A stretch of DNA of 64,000 nucleotides from Zygnema cylindricum (GCA_037447655.1 JBBHKE010000855.1:186001-250000); one strand, 5' to 3'. Shown: positions 1 to 11,190, counted from the first letter of the stretch. Notes: generated by a model from the letters alone, not told the origin. A program made the numbers and translations.

Positions 1-310
1 TTCGTACTATTCCGTACCTTTTTAAATATAAAAGTACAAAAAATATTATAATATGTAATTGCGTAAATATTTTCCGGCATACGCGGATGTCAAAAAAACG
101 CGACGGCGTACGATTTGAACAATTTCGTACATCGATATGTTTTAGTGTGGACATATTATGTGCCGAAATTTTTTACAAAGCAGTTTACAAATTAGAGTTA
201 ACGATAAATTAGTATCATTGTGTACCCTAAAAAATCCAATTTACCGTAAAGTCCGCTAATTGTTTCATTACGCCATCTATTTTATTACGCTAATAGCGAT
301 TCAAGGTGTA
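1..310. mobile_element. CACCG-TIR MITE, partial (cut by window edge)
   Basis: The right end reads AATAGCGATTCAAGGTGTA, the degenerate terminal inverted repeat (TIR) of the MITE superfamily seen throughout the window. The interior, for example the stretch around 85-120, matches the reverse complement of the copy at 1979-2500. It is therefore an inverted, 5'-truncated copy. No coding capacity is visible. Confidence 0.7.
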
Positions 311-1347
311 GTGACCACATCAAATTTTGGGAAGTGGAAAAAAGTTGAGTTTCTCAAGTAAACGACAAAAGAACAAAAAAACTTAAAAAAACAATATGAC
401 CAAGGTTCAAAAAGACATACACGCGGTTGTTATGACTTGTTGAATACTGTTTTAAGTTTTTAACACAAAGAAAAGAAAAGGACGACCAGAGCCGTAAATA
501 CTTCTAATCAGGTTGTGACCTATGCGGCTATCACAGTAATAAGTGCTTTCTTTAGGGTTTGAAACTGATATAGTTTGACTTATCCACGTCATCAGCAAAG
601 TTATAACCACATCTCACATTCATTTAGTTTAGTTTTACGGGAACTGTTTCCGACGTGGCTCAGATGTACGGACTTAGGGTGTTCATCCACGCTAAGATAT
701 TTTTTTCAAAATTGTGTGAAATGTTTTCGCACTAAAACTGTGCGCATTTTAAAAACCGTCCATATTTTATTTCCTTTGCAGTTGTATCGAGGGAAAAATG
801 TTCTGCGAATCGGCGTCTACCTTTGACATGACGACAATAAATATCCGTACGCTACATATTGTACGGCGAAATTTTCCGTACATTTACAAGCTCCACGTTT
901 CTGTGCCATTTTTCAACAAGAACGGGAGGAAACTGATTCGCAGTGATATTTAGGTTAAAAGAAAAAAGAGGCCGGGAATCACTGCCGAAGGGCGAGGATC
1001 GGCCTCTTTATTGATGACGTGGCAAAATCTCTGCCGCAAAAGTTTGCATGGACGAAGTAAAATTGTTACTTGCTTTTGCGCGTCATGGGACGTCACCCTT
1101 ACAACTGTCGAATGTCAGATTTTTTGACGCGAATACTGAAATTGAAATCTGAGGCTACAGTAATGTACTGTATAGTACTGTACTGAATTGTACTTGACGT
1201 AATCCTGACGCATTACTATATGATAAACATAGTATACGCGCTTGCTTCATTAAGGACTTTAATTATTTAAATGAAAACATATTGTAAAATCCGTACTTTT
1301 TATCTACGTTCGGTATTCAAACTTTTTATAACGACACGCTGGTCTGC
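311..1347. other. Intergenic, no gene recognised
   Basis: AT-rich sequence with scattered short open frames of no recognisable family. A run of near-palindromic GTAC words (TAATGTACTGTATAGTACTG) lies near 1160-1190. Nothing else supportable is seen. Confidence 0.6.
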
Positions 1348-1956
1348 TACACCGCGAATCGTAATTAGAGTAAATTACTCTAATTCGGTCGCTCGAAATT
1401 TCGACTCTATTACATCAAATAGAGTAAATGATTCTAATTTTTTCATTATTCTAATTTAGGTAAGTTTAATTAGCGTAACAAAATTTAATATAGGTTCGTT
1501 TTAAATAGTGTGGAATACGGACGACGTTCGACCGTGCAAAACTGTACTTTTTTAAGTAAAGAGGTACAAATAATGATTTAATAGAATCGCGCTCGCACGT
1601 GAAATCGCACTAAACGAAATATCAATCACGTCGAAAAAAAGCCGTTCGCATAACTCTCGTCCGTCGACAGCATCGTCGTCAGTGTGAACATTAACTGACA
1701 TTCAGCGCGACAAATAATACTTGACGTCAAAACTATACGGACTGACAGATTTTGTACTTCTACGTAATTTAGTGTTCATAATCTCAGCGCGGATATTTAT
1801 TGCCGACATAACCCAATATAGAGTACTTAAATAAATTAGAGTAAACTTCCTCTGTGAAAAAGTTCTATCACATAAATTAGAGTTCATTACTCTAATTGTT
1901 TTTTTTTGTTTTTTTACTCTAATTTTTTCATTACTCTAATTACGATTCGCGGTGTA
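1348..1956. mobile_element. CACCG-TIR MITE, ~609-bp subfamily A
   Basis: Terminal inverted repeats of more than 20 bp (CACCGCGAATCGTAATTAGA at the left, its complement ending GATTCGCGGTG at the right) are flanked by TA on both sides, fitting a TA target duplication. Other copies are at 55622-56241 (inverted) and 43764-44978 (dimer). The interior carries many ATTAGAGTAA / TTACTCTAAT words. Short ORFs inside are repeated with the element and are not genes. Confidence 0.88.
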
Positions 1957-1978
1957 CAGTACTGTACAGTATACACAG

Positions 1979-2500
1979 TACACCGTGAATCGCTATTAGC
2001 GTAATGAAATAGATAGCGTAATGAAACAATTAGCGTTATTTACGCTAATTGGGAATGTCGTTTTATTTCGAAATAATTTTTATTCTAATTTTTCGTACAT
2101 TCTAATTTGTTAACTGCTTTGTAAAAAATTTCGGTGCAGAATATCTCAACACTATAATATGTGCATGTACAAAATTGTTCAAATCGTACGCCGTCGCGTT
2201 TTTTTGACATCCGTGAATGCCGGAAAATATTTACGCAATTACATGTTAGCTCGACTACGGGACAGCGTGAATATATTTTCTGTACTTTTCTACTTGAAAA
2301 AGTACAAAAAGTACATCTCTGACATACCGTACACCACACTATTTATAATGGCACTTTTTTGGAGTCATGAATCCTATTTAATGGGCTACCTCAAATAACG
2401 TGTAGAAACATTTAGAATGTTTAATTCTATTTGAGAATTTGCCTAAAAAAACAGGGTACCTCAATTAGCGTCCAACACGCTAATAGCGATTCACGGTGTA
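1979..2500. mobile_element. CACCG-TIR MITE, ~522-bp subfamily E
   Basis: The left end TACACCGTGAATCGCTATTA and right end TAATAGCGATTCACGGTGTA are inverted repeats flanked by TA. It lies 22 bp from the preceding MITE. A truncated inverted copy begins the window (1-310). It is non-coding. Confidence 0.85.
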
Positions 2501-3789
2501 GTAGCGGCCTGTAATGTTTGCTTGTCAGGACGTGAAATATCGTATCTTACCCTATCGTACTTTTATATTGATCACAGGACACCGGTTATAGAAGTCCCGA
2601 CGAGGAGATATACTGATATGCCGTACAAATATCCTAGCTTTCAGGTAGAAGGAACAAAATTGTTTCCATATCATATCTTGATGGCCAATCATAGCTGTTA
2701 TGTGCTTTTCAAAATTCCGTCACGTTCGACGCATTTTCTACAGGATGTTTTTGCATTTGTCCGCTTCTGTAGGTTTGTACTTTTTCACTTTCTGTAAAAA
2801 AACGGCAAGACTTTACCGAAAGTAATAATACGCCACCGACTCACCGACAACAAGTTGGCATTTAGTAACTTTTTGTCGTTACAAAATAAGTTTAACTTAC
2901 TTCCTTAAATACGAACAAACTGCTTTCAAGTCCACGCGAACGATCAAAACAGTTCGAAAAAGTCTACCATCCGATGCGGTCTTTAAAAAGACTTTGTCAT
3001 TATAATAGATACTGGTACAGTTCTGTTCAGTACTGTTCTGCTAATTTGTCGGACATATCGATAATTTCGTAACGCCGAATTTCCAATTAAAAGGTGCCAC
3101 GATCCGAACAAACGTAAACACCAAAGTGTGCCACGTATATTATCTATGTCAAAGGCACTCAATGTACGATGACGATCTTTTGGCGAAACGAATCGGACGC
3201 CGTCCACGGTGAAAACTAAAAAATTATGTTTTTCTGCAGCTGAAAAACCACGCGGCGACGGCGCAGTGGACCAGACATGAACGGACCGAAAACTTTGTCA
3301 GGTGCCCAGCGTCAACGTTCTTCTTTTCGGTGTCCTGTACAACAACTGCAGCAAAAATCAAGATTCTACCGGTCAATTTTTTTGTTTTGAGAGAAAAGTG
3401 CTCGCCGGGCCGTCAACTTTTGCGCGAAACGAAGCGGCTCCCGGTTTCGACGGCGACATTCGCTGACATTTTGATGTCCGTACAACAAAGCAAATAGTGT
3501 TGCGTTGCGCTGGAAATCGAAAAGGACAACGTATCGCGATTCACTGTAGGATGATATCGGAAATTTAAAAACCGAATCTAATATCGTGATCGTCACTGAA
3601 AATCTACTGATATATCTTCTCATATGTGCATGTAAAACTGTAAATTGTACATGTACAAAATGAAGGAAATCTGCGAAATGTAAGAATTTTACGAATCTCC
3701 ATACCTTAAAATCGTGCGGAAGATATCGTAAGTATTGATAGTCGGGTATATCGCAGCGTTATATCTACAGTACTGCCGGCAATATCCAG
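2501..3789. other. Intergenic, no gene recognised
   Basis: AT-rich sequence with only short frames lacking any family signature. GTAC-containing words are frequent. No structured element could be delimited. Confidence 0.55.
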
Positions 3790-4010
3790 TACACTGTGAA
3801 TCGCTATTAGGGTTAATGTTTTTTTCGCCACGTAAAATGTCTCTTTTCCGTACATCCATGTCGGATTCTAGATCTGACGGCTGCTATCGAAAGGTATGAT
3901 TCTCGTCTTCCGATTGGCGGTCTCCATGTGAGAATCGGACAACTGTGTACGGAGAAAAGACGTTTTAAGTGGCGAAAAAAACGTTAGCACTGATAGAGAT
4001 ACACGGTGAA
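3790..4010. mobile_element. CACCG-TIR MITE, ~220-bp subfamily B
   Basis: Ends TACACTGTGAATCGCTATTA and ATAGAGATACACGGTG form the family TIR. An inner inverted repeat (CCACGTAAAA..CTTTTCCGTAC versus GTACGGAGAAAAGACGTTTT) extends the hairpin, so the element could fold almost end to end. Related copies lie at 10658-11190, 12891-13111, 52375-52585 and 54080-54299. Confidence 0.85.
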
Positions 4011-5616
4011 CTGTAGCGACAAACTAAACCGCTAATCGTAAATGCTAATTTAGTATCACTAACGCTATTTTATGTTTCTGTGTCGAAAAAATAAAAACTT
4101 TACCATAAATTTGGAATTCAACGCCAATTCGCGTAATGGCTTTGTGACTTTGTAGTTTGTACGCTAAGCAGGCGTCAGCGTTATTTTAAGTGTCAATGTG
4201 GTACAGCCGCACAGTGACAAGCGTCCGCCAGTTGACGTACTTGTGCGATTTCAAAATCGTACGAAATTCATCTTAGAGTAAAATTTAGCATTATTTTATG
4301 TTTTTTACGCTATTACATGGTTTAAAACATAGTTGTTCAAATCGCGCGATTTTTTCCTTTTTTCCAATTAAAACGTATAATTCGTGACTTTTGAATAAAT
4401 CGGAAAAAAACGCGATGTACTTTCTGTCCGGTAAACTGAACGGCTGATTCACGGAAACTGTATGGTATTATACGATAGCTGTACGGGTTTGTACGGTAAA
4501 TGTACGAAATTTGACGAAAATATACGTTGCACATCATAATACTTTCTGTCCGGTAAACTGAACAGAAATTTTACGGGAATGTACGGAATTGTACCAAAAA
4601 TGTACGGACTATTACGAAAAGATACGGAAAATGTACGAAAATGGTACAAACTGCGGTATATGTGAAATTTATTTTTGTTTACATGTACGGAACAGTACGG
4701 ACGAAAATTCATTAACGATTTTTACGATTTTTTCAAAAGGTTCAAAGCGTTTGTTACGTATAATTCGTAGCGATTAAATCGTTCGCACTAAACGCCGTGA
4801 ACAACTATGGTTCAAATCCTAGGTTTCAAGTGCGAAAGCATCTGGCTACGATATACATTATTTGCCCGTACAATTTGTGTACTGTACGAGCATTTCCGTT
4901 AAAGTGCAAAAACATTTTGAAAACTATATACATGGCTTCCCCGTACAGTCCGTCTACTAAAATAGAATTTCGGGTTAAGTACGCAAGCTGTACGGAAGAG
5001 CAGCGTGTCGCGTTTTCCGATCATTTTCGCACATTAAACCGTACGGTTAAAATAGTAATATCTTCCGAAAAGAATTTGCAAGGGACCATCACTCCTTCCA
5101 CTGTAATTAATTAATTATGACTGTTACCATCGGCGTGCTCCACCGGGAATGAGGAATTCTCTTGAGCGGCTCCCCGGCGTTCAGTAATGTTAAAATTTGC
5201 TTTGGTTGACTTTATTAGGTTTTGATATTTTTCTTGTCGGTTTTGTTAGGTTATTGGGTGAATGGCGGATCGGAGGTTTTTGTGTTGATTCTTTTCTCCC
5301 GCATCCTTACTCCGTCATTTTCGACTGTAATTTTTTATACTCAAAATTGTTTTACTTTAGCACCTCATTAAATAAAACTGTCTACAGCTACTATTACAAA
5401 AGGGCAGCAAGACGACCTCGACTATTGTTACAGTTAGCTCACTATCTTTTATATTATTTTTTACGTCTTGTTAATAGTGCTGTATATTGCATCATACTTT
5501 TGAATGTTCCCGCCGCAATATGATTTTGCATTAAATCAAAGTCGATTTAATTTGACAGAAACATGATATTTGTTCGATTATTTCTTCAATGCAATGATAA
5601 ATGATAAACAGTACGC
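4011..5616. other. Intergenic, with a short direct duplication
   Basis: A 24-bp word beginning TACTTTCTGTCCGGTAAACT occurs twice, at 4418-4441 and 4540-4563 (122 bp apart), within a stretch very rich in TGTACGG-type words (4400-5100). No gene is recognised; frames here are short and without motifs. Confidence 0.55.
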
Positions 5617-5838
5617 TACACCGCGCATCGTTATTAGTGTCAACGACTCTAATTTGGGTTCTTAAAATTTTGATTTTTTTCCAAAAATAGTGTACATGAT
5701 TTCCAAAATTAAATAAGCAACGCTATTTAAGGAAGTGGACCATAATCTGCCACGTTTCTTGCACTAAATTAGAATTGTTAACACTAATTTGTTTTTTACA
5801 CTATTTAAACCTTGACACTAATAACGATGCGCGGTGTA
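5617..5838. mobile_element. CACCG-TIR MITE, ~222-bp subfamily D
   Basis: Left end TACACCGCGCATCGTTATTA and right end TAATAACGATGCGCGGTGTA are perfect inverted repeats with TA flanks. The compensated change GCGCATCG instead of GCGAATCG at both ends marks a distinct subfamily. Confidence 0.87.
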
Positions 5839-6599
5839 ATAGAACAGAGGTACAGTTCTTTGAGCAGAGAACTACTTTGTTTGAATTTACGTGATGTCCA
5901 TGTCAGTTGTAACTGCCCTTTGCTATTGTGTTAATCACTTCAATTAGAGTGAGTATCCTCTTTTTCTGGCAGAAAATCATAAAATAGTGTTGATAACAAT
6001 ATTTAATGGAGTCTGCTTGTGGATGGCCGTCATTGCTAAACCAATTTTTCGCTAACACCAATAATTCCTTTACACTAAAAGCAAAATGAGCAGTTTAGGA
6101 CATCGCCTCAAAGATACATATATATTTGAAACAAATAAAACGTGTTTATAAAAGACTTTGTTCTTTCTTGTTAGGCCATATAACAACTGCCTCATATTGC
6201 GCACAAAAGTATATGCCAATGAAGTCACATGGAATCGGTCAAAACAGTTTTTATGTCTCGGACAAAGCTTACAATATACCACGGGCTATACATAAAAACT
6301 GAAGGAATATACTGAAAAAGGATCTAAATTTGTTATTAAACTAATAAATCTAGTTAAGAGACTACAGACTGAACTAAAGTAAAAACCTAACTGATATACA
6401 AAAAGGTCGGAGGCTCCCAGTGGAACCTTTCTAATTGAGAAAAAGTAATTATTTTACAAAACAAGTTCACCTTCAAGTTTGGTGAAAAGAGAACGAAAAG
6501 GCTTCCTTCACCATAGTTTTCTTTCTCGACCTGTGACACATGTCACAAAAATCCCCACCTCACGTTTCTCAAAACAATGAGGCCCTAGCAAAAAAATTA
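5839..6599. other. Intergenic / downstream of methyltransferase exon
   Basis: AT-rich DNA immediately 3' of the FkbM-type gene (which is on the minus strand), so it may include its 3' UTR. No separate gene is recognised. Confidence 0.5.
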
Positions 6600-8055
6600 T
6601 TATGTCGATTTGTGACTGATACATGTTGAAGGAGAGAAAAACAAACAATCATCGGAATTGAATCCGTCGAAATCACAAGCTGCAAGTACAAATCCGAGAC
6701 TTTCCATCGCCGAAATTGCAGATGAACGTAGTTCTTCTCCTCTTTTAAAAAGTCTCCCGTGAAATTCGACAAGTATCTGCATAGAAAGATACATAAAAAA
6801 AAGGATATGAAAAAAAAGTATGTACATAGGTACAAAAAAAGACTCGTAATTTATAAGGATGGAAGGTCGTAAACTATGCCATATCAAAACATGGTATGAA
6901 CTCCCTAAACAACTTATAAATTTCGAGCTTAAATCTCACTTCTAGAATCAGGATTTCCGAAAAAAAAGTACAAAGGGGAAGCTGTTGTCACAAAGAAACC
7001 AGAAATTAAATTTTTCTTTTCCTCTCAGATGTAGTAGAAAGACAAAAAAAAGAAAATGAATACAAATACCAATAAAGGAATATGAGAATATAAGAATGTA
7101 TGTAAGAACATAAGAATGTATGTAAGAACATAAGAATGTACGAATTTTCGAATGTAAGAATATGCGAATGTGAGACTGTACGAACATAAGAATGTACAAA
7201 CGTAAGAATACACGAACAAAAGAGTATACGAATAGGATAAAAGAATATGCGAATAGAATATAAAAATGTACAAATATAGGAATATAAGAAGATAGGAATG
7301 TAGGGAGGTAGGAAAATAAGAAGATAGGAATACAAGAGTGCAAGAATATACGAATGTAAGGATATACGAGTGTAAGAATATACAAATGTAAGAAAATACG
7401 AATGTAAGAATATACGAATATAAGAATATACGAATGAAAGAATACAAGGATGTAAGAATAAACGAATGTAGGAATTTAAGAATAAGAATTTAAGAATGTA
7501 AAGATATAAGAATGTAAAAATGATAGAATATAAGAATGCTAAAATATAAGGATGTAAGCATATAAGAATATACGAATATAAGAACATACAGATATAGGAA
7601 TATACGGACGTAAGAATACAAGAGTATAAGAATGTAAGTAAAAAGGAATGTACGAATTACGAATGTGAGAATATCCAAATGTAATAAAATACGAATGTAA
7701 GGATACACGAATAAAATAATATAAGGATGTAAGAATATAAGGATATATGAATTTAAGGACATAGGAATACCAGGACGTAAGAATACAAGGACGTCAGAAT
7801 AGAAGAACGTATGAATAGAAGAAGGTAAGAATGGAAGAAGGTAAGAAAAAAAGAACGTAAGAATAGAAGAACGAAAGAATAGAAGAAAACAAGAATGCAA
7901 GAATACAACAGGAGACGAATATGAGAATGTAAGGAAAAGAACAGGAAATAAAAAAAAGGGTGTACCTGACAAACTTTGGGTGGACTTTGAGCCTCTTCCC
8001 ACCCAGCAATAACTGCAAATTCTCCACCTTCTATGTCAATTTTCAGAATATCCAC
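6600..8055 (-). CDS. FkbM-family (Methyltransf_21) methyltransferase, last two exons only
   Basis: Two minus-strand exons join in frame. Exon n is 7966-8055 (30 codons, flanked by TTCAG| and |GTACA). The terminal exon is 6600-6776 (59 codons including TAA, preceded by TATGCAG). Exon n encodes VDILKIDIEGGEFAVIAGW, the acidic D-x-E-G motif typical of the SAM-dependent FkbM/Methyltransf_21 fold. The spliced continuation VCQILVEFHGR matches the family's next beta strand. The rest (GFVLAACDFDGF, then FFSPS) fits its C-terminus. By family, such proteins O-methylate sugars or small molecules; the substrate here is unknown. The 1189-bp intron carries a long minisatellite. A hAT-like MITE lies just upstream of exon n. 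Upstream exons carrying the SAM-binding start of the domain were not found, so the gene is partial or a relic. The terminal frame is intact, which argues for recent function. Confidence 0.72.
7075..7935. repeat. Degenerate minisatellite, unit about 10-20 bp (AAGAATATACGAATGT-like)
   Basis: About 860 bp consists of reiterated AAGAATRTACGAATGTAAGAA-type units with drift in spacing. Towards 7780-7900 the unit shifts to AAGAACGTAAGAATAGAAG. It fills most of the intron between the two methyltransferase exons. Minus-strand frames through it read as repeating F-L-Y-S-Y-I strings, an artefact of the repeat and not membrane proteins. Confidence 0.92.
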
Positions 8056-8075
8056 CTGAACAAAACAATACAAAA

Positions 8076-8371
8076 CATAGTTCAAAAGTAGGCGTTTTTA
8101 TGGTATGCCTTTGGTCGGCGCCTTTATCGTAAGTTGTGTTATGAGCTTTTCATGTGATCTTCTTAGATCGCTACTTTGATCAGCGACCGTCCGAACGTCC
8201 GAATCTGACGGTGTAAATAAAAAATTTTGGTCCGAATGTTTTAATTGGTCCAATTTTTGGTCCGAATGTTTTAATTGGTCCGAATACAATATGGGTCTTA
8301 AGGTCATATTGTATGTTTTTCATACAATAGGCATATTGTATGGGCCTACTTTCACCTACTTTTGAACTATG
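8076..8371. mobile_element. hAT-like MITE, ~296 bp
   Basis: Ends CATAGTTCAAAAGTAGG and CCTACTTTTGAACTATG are perfect inverted repeats. Flanks ATACAAAA / ATACGATC share only four bases of an 8-bp duplication, so the site is old. A second copy at 10707-11010 has a perfect 8-bp duplication. The interior includes a duplicated TTTTGGTCCGAATGTTTTAA word. Confidence 0.85.
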
Positions 8372-9116
8372 ATACGATCTTCCCGCAAAGGGTACGGTTC
8401 GCACGGTTTGTACAAAATAAGATAGCCATAAGATTTTGATTGGTTCGCCACATTTGACATAAGGAAACTATTGTACGGAATAATGTCGGTGCGTCTGAAA
8501 AGCACCTAGAATCTTTCAAGACGCAAGTAAAGCTACAGAAGATTCCAATTTGTTGTACGGAATTTGGTCGGTGATTATATGAAAGAAGCCAGATGCGTCG
8601 CATCTTTCGTTCGAGCCTCGGGTGTTTGGGTCTACCTACGAAATTTGTACTGTACGGTGCTCACTTGACCGTACTGTCTACGGCAGTCCGCAGCCGTTTC
8701 CGCCAGTAGCGAGGAAATGTCGGCGACAATTGATCCTTTTGTACGGCTCCTGTCGTTTTAGTCTCGTTGGAATTTGCCGATATCTCTCTGGCTTTAAGGA
8801 TCCTATCGCAACCGTCCGATTGTGCTTTCAACTTCTAATGGGTGCTTCTTGAAATTTTGCGGACGGTAAGATTCCCTGACAAATGAGTTTCGCATGCTTC
8901 CAAAATAGCTGCCATAAAAGATGTTTGCACTTTGCACTTTAAACCACAGGTTTTAATGTGCAAAGACAATTGGAAATGCTATATAATGTGTGTAATGTGC
9001 TATACTGGTTTACAATACGTGGCGTTTCCGATTGTTGCACACATGAAGCCGATCCTGTCGTTTTCTCGGTCTATCGTACTTTTTGTCTTTTTCAAACTCT
9101 GTCCTGTACTCCTGTC
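8372..9116. other. Intergenic or intron of the upstream methyltransferase gene
   Basis: No FkbM exon could be recognised here on the minus strand, and no other gene on either strand. Confidence 0.45.
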
Positions 9117-9811
9117 CAGAGGTCGCAAAAGTCAAAATTTTACATAACCGAAACCGACCGTTTTTTTTTTTTTCAAAATCTAACCGACGCCCGACCGGGT
9201 TATGTCACGCTCCAAAATTGTTAACCGCTAAACCGACCGGCGTTTACGAAAATAAAAGTTAACCGAAACTCAATTTCTCGCGACTAACCGTGTCCGCCCG
9301 TAACCGAAAAAGTACAAAATTAACTAATGTACGACGTATGAATAAGCCAAAAATTAGGATTTGTCGCGTTCCTTTAGATTTGCGAAATGAATAATGTTTA
9401 CTACCATGTCAAATTTGCGACGCTTTGTTGCGTTCCCTAAGATTTGCGAAATGAATAGTGTACTACTGTGTCAGATTTGCGAGGCTTTGTCGCGTTCCCT
9501 AAGATTTGGGAAATGAATAGTCAATAGTGTTACTACCGTGTCAGATTTGCGACGCTAATCATGATGTCACGTACTTCCACGATACCAAAGAGTACAAAGT
9601 ACAATAATGTTGGATTGTATGGACAGTACAAATTTTTCATTTTTTTTGGTTTTTTGGTTGACCGACCGTAACCGACCGTTTTTTTTTTTGGTGAATCAAC
9701 CAACCGCAACCGCCCGGCCCTCAAAATTTGGCAACTGAACCCGTTCCGGATTCGGCGTGGGCGGTCGGTTAACAGTCAGTCACGGTTTCGGTTGATCGTT
9801 TGCGACCTCAG
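9117..9811. mobile_element. Non-autonomous hAT-like element, ~695 bp
   Basis: The element starts CAGAGGTCGCAAA and ends TTTGCGACCTCAG, flanked by the perfect 8-bp target duplication CTCCTGTC (9109-9116 and 9812-9819). This is the hAT signature. The interior has ACCGACCG-rich ends and a three-copy tandem repeat. No transposase is present. The short element at 53845-53998 shares the GAGGTC ends and the CAAAATTTGGCA..CGTTCCGGAT core. Confidence 0.88.
9360..9555. repeat. Three tandem ~62-65-bp units inside the hAT-like element
   Basis: Units begin near 9360, 9425 and 9486 and share TTTGTCGCGTTCC, GATTTGCGAAATGAATA and GTGTCAGATTTGCGA. Spacing is 61-65 bp. Confidence 0.85.
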
Positions 9812-9819
9812 CTCCTGTC

Positions 9820-10141
9820 TTATGGTTGGATATCGGGTCGCATCACTGAAAATATAACCGAAGCTATCAAAATTCTGTCTATGTGACGATGTCTGACAAG
9901 CTGCCAATGCCCGATGTTCCAACCTACTGTAATGATGACATACCGATATTGGAGAGACATGGACCTATGGGCGATATGGCGTGTCAAATTTTCACTTGCT
10001 ACATTGGCGATACACAAATTTTGATGATAAGTGCCACGAGGCCTCAACTTTTAGAAACGACACCTTTCGCGTTCCATATTGTGCAATGCGACCTTCCATC
10101 TCAGTCCTCCAACGAATTCTAGAACGCATTAATTTTTAAAC
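9820..10141. other. Short intergenic stretch with an uninterpretable 78-codon frame
   Basis: A plus-strand frame from ATG 9889 to about 10122 is open. It has no recognisable domain, and a minus-strand frame overlaps it. I do not call it a gene. Confidence 0.4.
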
Positions 10142-10353
10142 TACACCGCGAAATGCTATTAGCGTTAACAAATATTTAGTGTTAAAGAACAATTAGTGTG
10201 ATAAACGCTAATTGGGAATTTGCTGATTTCCAAGGAAATCAGTCACTCTAATTTGGTTTTAAGGGTTTTTTTTATCATTCTATTTAAGAATTAGGGTTAA
10301 AATTTTGGGGCGCCGCAATAGCCTGATTAACGCCAATAGCGATTTGCGGTGTA
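10142..10353. mobile_element. CACCG-TIR MITE, ~212-bp subfamily C
   Basis: TA-flanked ends TACACCGCGAAATGCTATTA and CCAATAGCGATTTGCGGTGTA. The interior matches the adjacent copy at 10357-10568 and the copy at 12672-12882 (words AACAAATATTTAGTGTTAAA and CACTCTAATTTGGTTTT-like). Confidence 0.86.
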
Positions 10354-10356
10354 CGA

Positions 10357-10568
10357 TACACCGCGAATCGCTATTAGCGTTAACAAATATTTAGTGTTAA
10401 AAAACAATTAGAGTGATTAACGCTAATTGGGAACATAGGGATTTTCAAGGAAATCAGTCACTCTAATTTGGTTTTTAAGGTTTTTTTTATCACTCTATTT
10501 AGGAATTAGGGTAAAAATTTAGGGTCACGGAATTAGAGTGATTAACCCTAATAGCGATTCGCGGAGTA
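10357..10568. mobile_element. CACCG-TIR MITE, subfamily C, tandem neighbour
   Basis: Starts TACACCGCGAATCGCTATTA three bases after the preceding element, in the same orientation, and ends CTAATAGCGATTCGCGGAGTA. Sequence is close to the preceding copy. Confidence 0.86.
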
Positions 10569-10572
10569 AATA

Positions 10573-10626
10573 ACACCTTGAATCGCCGATAAAGCGTTCA
10601 TAATGCTAATAACGATTCAAGGTGTA
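10573..10626. mobile_element. CACCG-TIR MITE remnant, ~54 bp
   Basis: ACACCTTGAATCG.. to CTAATAACGATTCAAGGTGTA is little more than two TIRs placed end to end. It is probably an internal-deletion product. Confidence 0.65.
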
Positions 10627-10657
10627 GCCGTCCACAACTGTTATTCCAAGGGCGCAC

Positions 10658-11190
10658 TACACCGCGTATCGCTATTAGTGTTAATGCTTTTTTTCTCGCT
10701 TAAAACCATAGTTCAAAAGTAGGCGTTTTTATGGCAGGCCTTTGGTCGGCGCCTTTATCGTAAGTTGTGTTATGGGTTATTCATGTGATCTATTTAGATC
10801 GCTACTTTGATTAGCGACCGTCCGATTGTCCGAATCTGACGGTGTAAATAAAACATTTTGGTCCGAATGTTTTAATTTGTCCAATTTGGTCCGAATATTT
10901 TAATTCATCTGAATAACTCCGAATACAATATGGGTCTTAAGGTCATATTGTATGTTTTGCATACAATAAGCATATTGTATGGGCCTACTTTCACCTACTT
11001 TTGAACTATGCTTAAAACATCTTTTCTCCGTACACACTTGTCCGATTTTCCTATGGAGACCGATGATGGGAAGGTGTGAATCTAGGCTTTCAATCGCAAC
11101 CGTCGGATCCATAATCTGACAAGCATGTACGACGAAAAAATGTTTTAAGCGGCAAAAAAAACATTAACACTAATAGTGATACACGGTGTA
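10658..11190. mobile_element. CACCG-TIR MITE subfamily B, interrupted by a hAT-like MITE
   Basis: The left end TACACCGCGTATCGCTATTA and right end TAATAGTGATACACGGTGTA are TIRs. Removing the 304-bp insertion and its 8-bp duplication leaves about 221 bp, the normal size of subfamily B. Confidence 0.88.
10707..11010. mobile_element. hAT-like MITE nested in the subfamily B MITE
   Basis: CATAGTTCAAAAGTAGG..CCTACTTTTGAACTATG with a perfect 8-bp duplication CTTAAAAC (10699-10706 and 11011-11018). It interrupts the CTTAAAACATCTTTTC motif of the host MITE. Same family as 8076-8371. Confidence 0.93.

Noticed and set aside
1702-2398. Small ORFs in the MITEs at the left end, repeated near 55691
   Set aside because: The same frame appears in another copy of the MITE, so it travels with the repeat, and no domain is present.
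6948-8002. Several overlapping minus-strand frames of 110-190 codons rich in F, L, Y, S and I
   Set aside because: They are read through the AAGAATATACGAATGT minisatellite; the hydrophobic repeats mirror the DNA repeat and overlap in three frames.
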